Source: Norana najaformis
Lineage: Eukaryota; Annelida; Clitellata; Crassiclitellata; Hormogastridae
Assembly (NCBI GenBank): GCA_964023275.1
Contig: OZ029917.1
Coordinates: forward strand, 18,788,787 to 18,852,786
Direction: 5' to 3'
Length of the DNA: 64,000 nucleotides
In this document: one piece after another, positions 34,901 through 45,800 of the stretch
Layout of the letters: the number at the start of each line of letters is the position of its first letter
Numbering within the stretch: the first letter of the stretch is position 1
Translations under genes and position numbers: made by a program
Notes under the pieces: model-generated
Told to the model about the DNA's origin: nothing
Seen by the model: only the letters and a program-made list of their open reading frames with translations
Database searches by the model: none

Positions 34901-37900
34901 ATTCATATTAAGATATCTATCACAATGGATATACAGCAGCAAAGATGTTCAGAGGGAGAAACTTATAGACAGTTGTTGTGGAATATAAGCTGAAAATGGT
35001 GAAAATATGAAGATGGTTATTTTGAAAGCCACTAGTTTTGGTAGCTGTGGAACCGGTGGTGAAATCACTCTACTTGTTACTGCAAGCTTTCAGTGGATCA
35101 GTTCTTTATCATTTAGTTAGGTTGGCTGATGTTCCAGCTGTACAGAAACAAAAATACTTTAAGACTAGATGATTGAAAGGTGGCTTATTACCAGTAGTAT
35201 TGTACATTTGTGACTCATCGAGTAAAATTCTAGTCCAGGGGCCTCAAGTCCAAGTCGTGATAGCCTGGGTTCAAGTACTACATCACTGCTGTATAACTAT
35301 CAATCATTAACTCTCTGACAACTCCAACTGGCTGTTTGACTGTGTTTCTGACAAAGCCTGCTAATTTTTTCTTGTCTTCCCATAGTTTTAATGGTCTTCA
35401 TTCATTCTTCATTCACACTTTATTCCGGAACGATCAGTTCTTGTATTCCAAAGATGGTGCTGGGCATAAAATTTCAAAATTGATTATTTTTTTTGCAGCA
35501 TCCATATCCAACTGAGGATGAAAAGCGTCAGATTGCATCTCAGACCAACTTAACACTTTTACAAGTCAACAACTGGTGAGTAAGGAACACTGCCTGCAAA
35601 GTTTTTCATTTGTCAAGTATTTAGTGTCATGTAGGCCATTTTTGTATTAGTCATATTAAGAAGATAAAAGTTAATAAAGTTTCATGAAATCATATCTATA
35701 CCTCTGTGCACAATGTTTGAATGGGATTGCTATATAGCGCATTATTTATAGTGATCACAAAAATGTACATCTTACATTACACATAAGTAATGCATTATAA
35801 ATATTACATTACATATAAGTAATACCTACTGCAGCATTGTAGCTAAGTGCTCATATTTGCCTTATGAAATTACTTATGGTACAGTAAGTTTGGAGAATAC
35901 TTTGGAAAAGAAGGATTCGTGTGGCTGATCCCTCTCCTAGGAGGGATTAATTCCAGCCAGAAGGAAGAAGAAGTTTGGAGAATACCATAAGCTACTGGTG
36001 ACCATCTGTGTAAAATAAAATGCTATAACCCACACACTGAGATAACCCACAGGCAGCATGTGGGGTTTATAAAGTCTTATCTAACCAGTGGGTTATGTGC
36101 GTAAAAATACACTATATGACGTGATTACAGGTTTTGCCTGTTTTGCTTACATTGCCAGGTTTATAAATGGCCGACGACGTATTCTGCAGCCAATGTTAGA
36201 CAATAGCAATGCCACAGATACATCAAAAGCCAAGAAAAACAAGGGCACCAGTCGATCAGCTCAGCGATTCTGGCCAGAAAATATTGCAAAACTTAACCCA
36301 AATACGGCCACTGCGGATGATTCAAATTCACAGCATTCAGCACCAAACGAAGTTTGTCCAATTGCTAACAATGCATAAATCATGTGAATGAATAAGTGAA
36401 TGTGCTAGTGTCTATTCTTTCTCATCAGTTCAACTTCAACATAAACGATAAAATACTGTTTGTGACTGCCCAAGACTGTATTTGGGAGTTTTTAAGAGGT
36501 CATTCATGTGGTTGATGGTGGATTACAAGTCCAGTTGTAAAACACTGCAGCTAAAAGATTTTAAAGATGTTTGTAAGGTAATGCTCAGGATTTTTGTGAC
36601 TGGAGAAAGCAGTCTTTGGGAGAGTTTATCCATCCTGTCAGCTGTAAATAATCTTGGAAAGTTGTTCAGCAATTTTAAACCTGCTTTTGGTGAAATGTTG
36701 CTGAGCTTTTTTTATGTTAACCTGATCTGTCCAACTGAAGCACAGTATTTCAGGACAGTGGTTTTCTGTGTTCTGTTTCTTATGAATTATTATGAATTAT
36801 GAACATATTGAATCTTCTTAATGTTGCAAGTGTGTTTTGTTGTAGGAACCAAATAACGGTGAGATAAGAAATGAAGAATCTGAAAACCTACAATCCTTTG
36901 TTATTATAAATTCTGTTGAAGGCAGCATCCCACAGCAAGCTGGTATGCCAACAATCTTAACACCAGGAGGTATGTGCCATAAAAAGAAGTCTATTATTTA
37001 CTGATGAATTACAGCTGGTTAATCCAGAGAAATTAAATGTTTAGTGACTTAAAACAGCCTTCTTTCATTTTCCCTCATGAAAATGGGCTGCTTAATCTTT
37101 AATCTCTTTGTAACATTGTCACTAAAACATGAATTTAAAACATGAATGTCATGACGATATAGTGCAGTCAGAGACATGGTTCCCAAATACAGTTTAGCTT
37201 TGCAAAATGACCTCATTGTGCAGCCTTGTTCTAAAGCGGTATTTGATGTACATCTTGAAGGTGCCATTATAAACATGATCCAATATATTCTTCATGTGAA
37301 CAACAAGACATAAATTTAAGCAATCAGGTCAGGTCAGGTCTCCAAAACTGTACCCCGAAGTTGGCCATCAGAACCCTGTCCCTAAGTGGATACCAGCCAA
37401 CAGCAGATTGACTTGCATACCTTTGTTCACCCTCTTAACTGTTGCCTTGTTGGAGGTCCTCCGCTTGCTTAGCTGTTGATATCTTTACACGTAACCCTGG
37501 GTAGGGGCCTCAAAGAGCTGGGTCTCCAGCAGGGTTCAGTTACTGACAGTTGGTATCAACCTTGTTGACATAGATGCACCTGCTAGAAATTACCCAGGAA
37601 TGCTCAGTTACAACTTGTGCCCCTGTGTATCTTTGGCTAAGAGCTAGGCATCACCCTTATAAATATTTGTAGCCGGTTGTTATTGGTTAATGCCTATTAC
37701 AGTTTTCTGATAGCTTGTGAATTCCATTTAACTCCAAATGTTTATTTTCTGTGCGTTTCAGTTTCAATAACTGCTGATGGTCACGTAGTTCAAACAGCCT
37801 ACAATGGAGCACTCACGTTTGCTGGTACGCCAACTTCTCACTTGCTAACAAGCCAGTCCGGAGGTCTTATTACCGCTGGTTCAAACTTTTCCATATTCCA

Positions 37901-37988
37901 GCTTGTGAACACATCTGCAGAGGAGAATAAAGTGGCAACAACTGACAATATTCCGACTATTGCAATAATACCCCCTGGTCCACAATAA
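28914..37988 (+). CDS. PKNOX: PKNOX/PREP-type TALE homeobox transcription factor (start exon unresolved)
   Basis: Nuclear DNA-binding protein that partners PBX-class factors. Exons: 28914-29011, 30613-30714, 31720-31891, 32400-32792, 33365-33512, 34695-34828, 35499-35575, 36159-36351, 36846-36969, 37762-37988. Phases agree throughout and give 555 codons plus stop. Domains in order: MEIS/PREP N-terminal block 1 ([16 protein letters not shown]), block 2 ([25 protein letters not shown]), a Gln/Val/Ala-rich linker, then the three-residue-loop homeodomain with [15 protein letters not shown] and [18 protein letters not shown] after the homeodomain matches PKNOX, not MEIS or TGIF. The first listed exon has no in-frame ATG. 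Either it extends upstream to ATG 28893 (MVSFFPQ) or an unseen 5' exon supplies the start. Longer than the human proteins (436 and 472 aa). The exon 5 donor (GGAA/GTGCGT) is the least certain. Confidence 0.93.
30613..31891 (+). other. PKNOX exons 2-3: acidic Gln-rich segment and PBX-interaction block 1
   Basis: Exon 30613-30714 encodes a Gln/Glu-rich stretch ending GKQAIY. Exon 31720-31891 encodes [16 protein letters not shown] and the [18 protein letters not shown] stretch. [19 protein letters not shown] is the most conserved N-terminal mark of PREP proteins. The intervening intron holds no other coding signal. Confidence 0.92.
32180..32245 (-). repeat. SINE fragment (family B), reverse, in PKNOX intron 3
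   Basis: TGAAGGACTTCCT, then GTCCCTACACAGTAA, is the reverse complement of part of the element at 33090-33225 (31 of 33 bases). Confidence 0.7.
32262..32346. repeat. GATGAT repeat before a PKNOX acceptor
   Basis: GATGATGATTATGATC-type array ending about 50 nt before exon 4. Gives Ile-rich artefact frames on the minus strand. Confidence 0.9.
32400..32792 (+). other. PKNOX exon 4: PBX-interaction block 2 and linker
   Basis: Starts [17 protein letters not shown] (block 2), then a linker rich in Ser, Gln, Val and Ala including [16 protein letters not shown], which resembles the linker of vertebrate PKNOX1. Acceptor TTGTTGTAG, donor CAG/GTGAGC. Confidence 0.94.
33090..33225 (+). repeat. tRNA-derived SINE (family B) in PKNOX intron 4
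   Basis: TAGCCCATTGG (box A) and GGGCTTGAACC (box B) are spaced as in a tRNA gene. They are followed by a body with TTACTGTGTAGGGACC and GAAGTCCTTCACTCA. Confidence 0.75.
34695..36351 (+). other. PKNOX homeodomain exons
   Basis: Exons 34695-34828, 35499-35575 and 36159-36351 build the 63-residue TALE homeodomain. The basic N arm is [16 protein letters not shown]. The three-residue loop is in HPYPTEDEK. Recognition helix 3 is [14 protein letters not shown]. The helix-3 Asn that contacts adenine is present. The residue after it is Gly instead of the near-invariant Ala. A C-terminal RFWPENIA block follows. Confidence 0.95.
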
Positions 37989-39620
37989 CAGCTCAGTTCA
38001 CAAAGGAACATTCTTAGATTGTCTCCCGTGTCTGGCATTTCCACAGCCACCAAGTATGGGCCTCTGGTACCATTTTTTAAACATGGTAGAACCAGAAAGT
38101 GCTTGCATCAGAAATAACAGGAGCATATATGAATGCAATAATGACTGAAAGTTCATGGAATGATGATGAAGTTCATGGTGTTAACTTTTCCTTTTAGCAT
38201 ACTAGATATGCTCAAACTGAATTTATGTCCACTGATGTCAAATAATTTATTGTTATGATCACAAATTATCCTTTTTCTCCATACAGACAAATGTTTTTTG
38301 TTGCAAATGGCATCTCCCTTATCCCGTAACCATTTGCCTTGGTTTTGATGGCCAGATGATCCAGACGTGTGTGTGTGTGTGGAGAGTCTGTGTATGTGTA
38401 TGTTTTAACTCTGAAGGTGTATCTCTAGATGTGTACATATGCAGTCGGAGTATGTCATTTATTTTCATAATAATTTGTTCTTGGATGGCTGTTGTAAATC
38501 CATCTAAGATGGAATCACTTCTTTCGTTGGAATTACTTTGGAGCTGATAAAGTTGACATGATGGCAAGGGCAGCTTTTATGGGTCTGAAATGCAGCCCAC
38601 CTACTCCTCCCTTAATCTCGTTTTATTATTAATCAGATTTTATTTTATCTCTTCACGGCCTGTTTTTCATGATGTAATGCTGTATCTGAATTGTTCCTGC
38701 CAAAGTTCGCAAGTTTTATGTCTAGAAAAATTGTATGATTAGTTTCTATTCATTGGACAAACAGAAGTGTGAATCATTTTTATGTATTAATGGAGTTTCA
38801 TGATTTCTGCTGTTTTCCAAAAAAAAATACAGTTTTGAAGGTTTGCTAAATCAGCATCTAAAATACATTGTTGTTGCTAAAGTGGTGCTGTTTGAGGCAA
38901 AAATCAAACATACAAATTTTGCCAATATGATGTGGGCATGTCTTCCATAGGCAGTGATGCGGTCCCTCTCAAAAATGGAAAATTAAACAGAGCAGGTGCC
39001 CAAGTCAAAAACTGTTTAGTCATTGGGACATTGAACAAGCTTTGGTTTTGTGAAAATTTCTTATGACTTTTTTGGTCTCCAAACATCCATGAAGTTTATA
39101 AAGGGTTCATGCCCGCCTGTAACTACTTGTCTTTGTATCAATGACAAGTTGCGTCTATGCGTTATCTCCCAAGTTTTTGTTTCTCTATAAAATTGCTTTT
39201 TGTTCCCCTCTGAATTTCTATGATGATTTGTGTACTGTCATTGTCCCCTCAGTTTTGACACCCCTGCAATATATTAAATGATGACCATGTATTTTCTATC
39301 ACTGAGGTAAAAAGACTGAAAGAGCATGTGTATAAATGTTTGAACATTTTGATGTTTCAGATTAGCAGAGGGTAAAATGTGGCTGTTCTTATTAAATATA
39401 AATGCTAATTATTGGTTAGCATTACTGTGGCAGCTCTGAAAATGCCGTCGTTTCGGTTAAGTCATTAGTGCTTGTTGAGAAATTTTTGCATGCTGTGTAA
39501 ACTAGATACACAAGTTTTTGTAAATTTATGAGCTTGTATATGTATTGTGTGTATTTTGAACAAGAGGTAAGCTAGATGGCATATCGTTCTTCTTGACTGT
39601 CAATAAAGTAAGACTTTATT
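37989..39620 (+). other. PKNOX 3' UTR
   Basis: AT-rich sequence without coding signal between the stop codon and an AATAAA at 39602-39607. A short GT-repeat patch is at 38365-38400. The exact 3' end cannot be seen. Confidence 0.6.
39602..39607 (+). terminator. Polyadenylation signal AATAAA (PKNOX)
   Basis: Canonical hexamer about 1.6 kb after the PKNOX stop, followed by T- and GT-rich sequence. Candidate only. Confidence 0.5.
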
Positions 39621-40065
39621 ATGGTACGTGTAGTTGTAAAACATGAGGCTGTAGCAACTCTTTAATAGGGCATGTATGATGATTCAGTGGTCTAGTCTTC
39701 CCTAAAAATATTCAAGTAGGGTTTCTGATGCAGAATTTTCCCTAAATTATGCTTGTGGTATGTATGGATCAGAAAAGTTTAATGCGTCTGAAAAATGTCT
39801 GAAAGGTGCTGAAGTGGACATTCTCACTGATCTAAAAAGTGCAGTGAAAATGTTTTATGGGCTGTTTCTTGAGGAACCGTGCAGATGTCCAGTGCAAGAT
39901 TTAAGATTAGCCTCTGAATAGCATTGATAATTTGGTTCCTGTTTTTGTGTCCCAATTTGGTACCGGTGGTAATGGTGATACTGGACCTGAACTTGCTGTG
40001 AACTAGGAGTGTGGAGGACGCATTGTAGCTATTCTAACTTAAGAATTTCTATTGTAGGCTATCAT

Positions 40066-40475
40066 AATGCAAAAAAGGATTGTTACTTTGAGATGAAATT
40101 GCTTTGGACCTCTCTCTCCCCTTGTCTGCGTTTGGCACTGCCCTCCTCCCATCTCCTTTGCAAACGTCTGCGCTCCAACATGATAGAGCCCTAGCTTAGG
40201 CTACCTTGCTGATCTTGCAGAGTTAACTGTTACGGGTTGGGGTAGTAGGAGACTGCCGTGTCCAGCAGAGGACTCTAATTATTACAGTACAGTATATCCA
40301 AGGCAGTACAGCGTGTCTTTCTGACTGAAGTTGGTGTTCAACGCACAGGCTGTACTGAAATGGCTATACCTATCAAGGCTACATGGAGACGCCTGTATTG
40401 GCTTGGCCCCTCCCCTTACCCGTTTTGTCTACATTTGGGTGACCCCTCCCTCTTCCTTTGTGCAGCATCAGCCAA
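40066..40475. mobile_element. Degenerate copy of the Harbinger-like MITE
   Basis: Shares CTTTGGACC plus a pyrimidine run near its left end, TTTGACTGAAGTTGGTGTT-like sequence (40321-40340), and CCCCTCCCTC near its right end with the intact element at 41093-41586. The termini have decayed. Confidence 0.65.
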
Positions 40476-41092
40476 CACAAGTGAGTCACCTAGTTTGAAA
40501 GTAAACCAAAGAACTATTCAAATGGAGTATCTTAGTGTCCATTCTAAGGTTCCATTTGGAAGATAACAAATGCTGAAGTTAAAAATTACATTATGATCTA
40601 ATTCAGTACTGCACTTTACAGCTCTTATGATAAACACTGGATAAATTTCTGGCTTTCAATTAATGCATCATTCGGCCAAGTTTTGTTCTGGACTGTTAAC
40701 CTGTAACTATCTAAAAGTTTATTTTTCAAACAACAAATGTCAGAAAATGACAAATCACATTAGCATCTTCTTTAGAGGTATGAATTATATTCTGAGTAAC
40801 AGAAAGACGTCTTCCAAACATTCCAACCAATCTCCTCACAAACGACCATACGGTGCTTAACAAAGTCTGATCTATTGTGGCATTGAACATTTCCACAGCA
40901 CCTTTTCATGTCTCATCAGATGCACTGATCTGCTGCTACGCTTACTCTATAAATTTACATTCAACTATACTTTGCAAGCCCAAACATTTTGCAAAACATC
41001 CATCTACCATTTAGATGTACATCCATCGAGCTGAGCTCAATCCAGACTGACATCAACATCAGACACAAAATGGACTGAACACAAAACACTTA

Positions 41093-41586
41093 GGGGTCGT
41101 CCATAAAGGACGTCCGCAAAAAATGACCTACTTTGGACCCTTCCCTCCCCCTTGTCCGTATCTGTCCGTATTTGGCCTTATCCTCCCCCTCCTCCCTTTG
41201 CAGACGTCTGCACTCCAAAGCCTGTAAACAATGAAGGCCAACATCACGAAAAACGTCATTAATAAACTACTCATTCTATCTTATTTCAAAGAACCTCACA
41301 ATGGCACCATACATGGCAGATCTAAATAGATGCGACTTAAGATAGGTCGCAAAACTTGAAATGTTTTTAGCTGTCTGCAACAGAACAGTACTATTGATGA
41401 GCCAGTGCAGTACATAATGTCTGCCATTTGACTGAAGTTGGTGTTTAAAGAACGGGTTGTACTAAAAGCTGTGTATGTACCAAATTTATACGCGGACGTC
41501 CGCATGGGCCATTACCCTCCCTCCCCATGTCCGCAATTGCATGTCCCCTCCCTCCCTCTTTGCGGACGTCCTTTATGGACGACCCC
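41093..41586. mobile_element. Harbinger-like MITE with 28-bp TIRs and TTA target duplication
   Basis: Left end GGGGTCGTCCATAAAGGACG, continuing TCCGCAAA, has an exact inverted copy at the right end. TTA flanks both sides (41090-41092, 41587-41589). A TWA target duplication with TIRs is characteristic of PIF/Harbinger. 494 bp with no transposase frame, so it is non-autonomous. Confidence 0.85.
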
Positions 41587-42831
41587 TTAGTGTTAATCTT
41601 AGAAAGACATAGCAAAACAAACACAGGCATCAACTGGTATCTCATCAAATCAAAGCCACACTAAACCACGCAACAGGCAAGAGGTCTAGGACAGCAAGAC
41701 TGCCTAAGACGCTAAGGCAAGCAGGAGTAGATGTCGTGATTGGAATGTCAGCATGGATTAGTTTGAGCAGAAAGATGGAAGAGTGGGCTACAGCAGCTGA
41801 AAAGAAATTTCATCAGCTCCTCGTCTTCAAAAGAGGGAGAACTCTACCACAAAGTGACCCAGGAACATGACCGTGTTTAAGTCAACAGTAAAAGAATCAG
41901 CACCAGGCAGGGCTTTGCTTGCAAACACAAATTTAAACGCAAACATATTTTAAAACCACTTCCTTCAAAAGGCAGCTAGAACATTCAAATAAATATAAGG
42001 ATCATGAAATCAAATTCCAGAGTTATGGCAAAGGTTGGTTTTATCCAAATGAATTCTGCATTTTAGAAGGATTTGAATTTAGAAATTAAAAATCTTAAAA
42101 AAGAAGAAAATATCAGAAACAATTAGCGATGATTAGCAACATGAATAAACTGCTGATAAAATCTCCCAATCATTACTGTTTGCAACAAAGCCAATATCCA
42201 AACAAACTCAAAGCAACCAATCCAATAGCATTCCCAAAGTAAGCAATGTAATATACAACTAATGTACAAATAATGTAACCGGACATGTGCAGAGCATCAC
42301 TTTAAGAGCCTCTCATAAAATTATACATAACTTAGAAATATGTATAAATAGGTACATAAGTGGATTATGTATGCATGTCCTTTATAAGCTGCTTTTACAG
42401 ACTGTCAAAAGCCAAAAAGAAAATCACCAACTCCTTTGTTGCCTCAATCTGATGTAAAACATCTACTGGATCCTCAATTATGCATCAGCTGTACCAACAG
42501 TTCTGCATCCTTATAAACACAGCTAGCTCTGCATCAATGCAACCACCTGTTGCACATTCTAAACAGATCATTGCAGTACATCTGCTTGATCGGCACTATG
42601 TGTCAAATCAACCAACTTGCAAACATCTCCATCCACACCTATACACCATCATGATCCTAAATAACCACTCCTATGTATCAGTTTCATCATTTGCTACATA
42701 CATGTGATCTATTCTAAACACCAGCGTAAGTTAACAAAGTAAATGATTATAAACGCTTTTATCAGCCAAATTTTATACAGATCGACTTTGAGAATCGATA
42801 AAAATCCAGTTTTGTCCAACTGTCTGTCTGT

Positions 42832-45800
42832 TTACATTACAGTGGGCATCTGTATGCCGAGGAACTGAGCCACTCTGGCCTGTGCCATAGCTGCGTCCAG
42901 CAGCGAATAGAGATGTGCCATCTCGTCCTCTGTCCTTGACAAGTTGATGGCCTTGTTAAACAGTTCGATGGCTTTATCCAGACCACCCCTGTCAAAATTT
43001 AAATACACATTCATACACATCTGCAAAAACATATAATAAGAGTAACTGCAGTAATAAACTGGAACTTCTTTATAATGCTCTCTTTTGGAACCAAATAAAG
43101 AACCACCTTATGACAAAGTTGTGTTATGATGAGATCATTTTCAAAAGCTCAACCAAATTTAAGATCCACGTCCCCAACCATGTTGTATCAGAATTTGTTA
43201 TAGCGAGGTTCTTCCGGTGTAATAACATCCCACATCTCACCATCCATGTCCAGCGCTACAACGTCATTTGAATTTGTCAAGTGTTTTTACAATGTATAAG
43301 CCAATACCTGCGCTGCACGTGGTTCCAGTGAATAGCTGTACACATACAGCACCCTTTTTCGGCCTCGACCGTACTACTATAAATCGTCTTATTACTATTG
43401 TTATTATTTACAATGCCATTGACTTCAGAAGCACATTTCTGAATGGTTTCTGAGGACTAAGCCTGATTTTCCTGAGAAAACATTTCTATGTTTTGATTTT
43501 TTCATTCCTGAGAGATCATTCCAAACAAACCTCTGAATTTCAATCGTGCCCAGCGTTTCATATGCAAATTCACATTTACTGTCAACTTCCATCGCCTTTT
43601 CAATGAGTCGAGCGGCCTCATCAATATCCTGCCTCCACTGCAACCTCAGCAACCTGGAAAAGCCCACACAATGTATATGTAGAATGTATGTATATACCCA
43701 AGCATTTATATAGCACCTTCTAAGGACCTCTTAAAAGCGCTGAACACAGGACTGTTAAAGAGATTTTAATAAACGTACATTAAACAGGATGAAAATGTAA
43801 TTCAAGAACGAAGAAGTCCAACCAATGTAAATCTGGACTACAATAGTCTCGTGCAGGCTATTTCTTACCCTCTGTGAACATAGATGCTACCATTGTCTGG
43901 CTCTAATTCAATGGCCTTCTTGAAATTCTCGTCTGCCTTGTCAAACGTTTTTAGGTCAATAAGTACCTTAAAACCAGAAAAAACTGACTTTGTGTATTAA
44001 TCAAAAGCAAATCTGCAAAAACAGTATATAAACAAATGTACCCTGTATTCAACTATGAAAAGTAATGGTGACTAAGAAGTTAAAGCTACCAGAGTTGGCT
44101 CCACATTCTGAAAACCTATTTGTGAAACCTGTTATGTGATGGCTTGGTGCTGCTGTGGACACAATGCTCACAAACAGAGTTAAGCAATGCATACGAGCAC
44201 TGGTTGGGCACTCTGAAATGTCTAGTCATATGGGCCAACCTAGTTCTACATCCAAAGTCAGCCACCTGGAGGTTAAATACGTGTCATTGAGTTAGAATGC
44301 CGTGTCTGAGCTAAAAGATCCTCTAAACTTCCGGGTCATACTCTAGATGCACTAATTTACATTTACTCATAGTGTCATTTACTCAGTGTTATTTACTGTA
44401 TGCCTATTAGCCTATTTTATCTAAAACTCATTTATATTACAACCCACTTGTTCACCAAACTGTGCTGTTTCTTCTTTTTCTCTAATACCTGTTAGTGCAG
44501 ATGCTACTATAGATTCATTACATTACATACATACATACACTAGATTCATTACATTAAATTGGTTTTATCAAACAACAAATATTTCTCTTGTAGGCTACTT
44601 TTTTATTACTGACGTGACCATCACTTGCAATCACATACCTGGCCAAATAGCGCATAGCCTTCAGCACAGTCTGGAAATTTGGCAATTGTTGATTCGAATG
44701 ACTTGACAGCTGCCTGAATTGCTGATTCATTTTCTTGGCTCACAGCCAAGCGATAGTCTTCAAATAAAAGCTCACGACTAAAACAAAGCCACTCTAATGA
44801 AACACTAAGCCTTGTTAAATTGATACAGCACAACTATTTATTCAATATCCTACATTATATACCATTACTATCAACAAGCTAAACAACGGTACATCTCAGA
44901 AAATACTCAACCTGCACAGTTATCATCAGATGGCAAGTACTCAGGTAACCAGACAAGATGTCACACAGACTGTGAAAGCCTTTCTCATGCAGCTTCAGTT
45001 CAGCTGTATACCATACCAGGTGTGTGATGACCTTCGTCCGGGCATTCTAATACTGATGTAGACACAACTAGTCATGACAAATAACAGTGACTAGTGGAAG
45101 ACCCATAGGTACATATAAAAAGAGCAGTCAACAAAGAAATGGAATCTTTTGCTAGTCAAATGAAAGCCAATTCTGGCCATTTTTGAAAGACTACTTCTTC
45201 TCGTGGAAAGTCCAAAAACTGGTAGAGTGGAAATAAGATCTTCCTTCCTTCGTTTCACAGCCACAAGTGACCAGTTACCACAACAGAAATCAACCTGATT
45301 AATCTAATCTTATAACTTCTATAGTGACACTATATTCATGCACACAACAAAAAGTATAAAAACACTGGTTTTGCCTAATAAATAGGTAATACCAGAATGG
45401 TTAATATGGCTATTGGTAATACGTGTTGCAAAACTAACAAAATAGTATGTTATGCAAAAATACCCACCAGCATAACATTTCTGTGCATGGGCCACAGCAA
45501 ATGATGGACTGAGTGTGACACTCTTGGCAAAGTCTTTTGCAGCTTCGTCAAATCTCTCCATAAGCAGCTTTATCTAGCTCACATCAAAAGCATAAAAAGG
45601 ACATTTTTAAACTTCCAAACTCGTGCTGATATTCATTCAGCTGACCCATAAACACCTCTGGCACCTCAACAGTACCATATAAGCTTCAACTGCAACAGTT
45701 CCACATAGGGTTGTAGGGTCATCAGTAAAGGACTTCTGCAAAATATCACTTATCTTGGACCCCTCCTCATTTGCATTTGGCATTTCCCTCTCCCTTTGCC

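Noticed and set aside
41688-41870. Open stretch encoding RLPKTLRQAGVDVVIGMSAW and following residues
   Set aside because: Adjacent to a MITE, no start or splice support and no recognised family; may be an old transposon piece.
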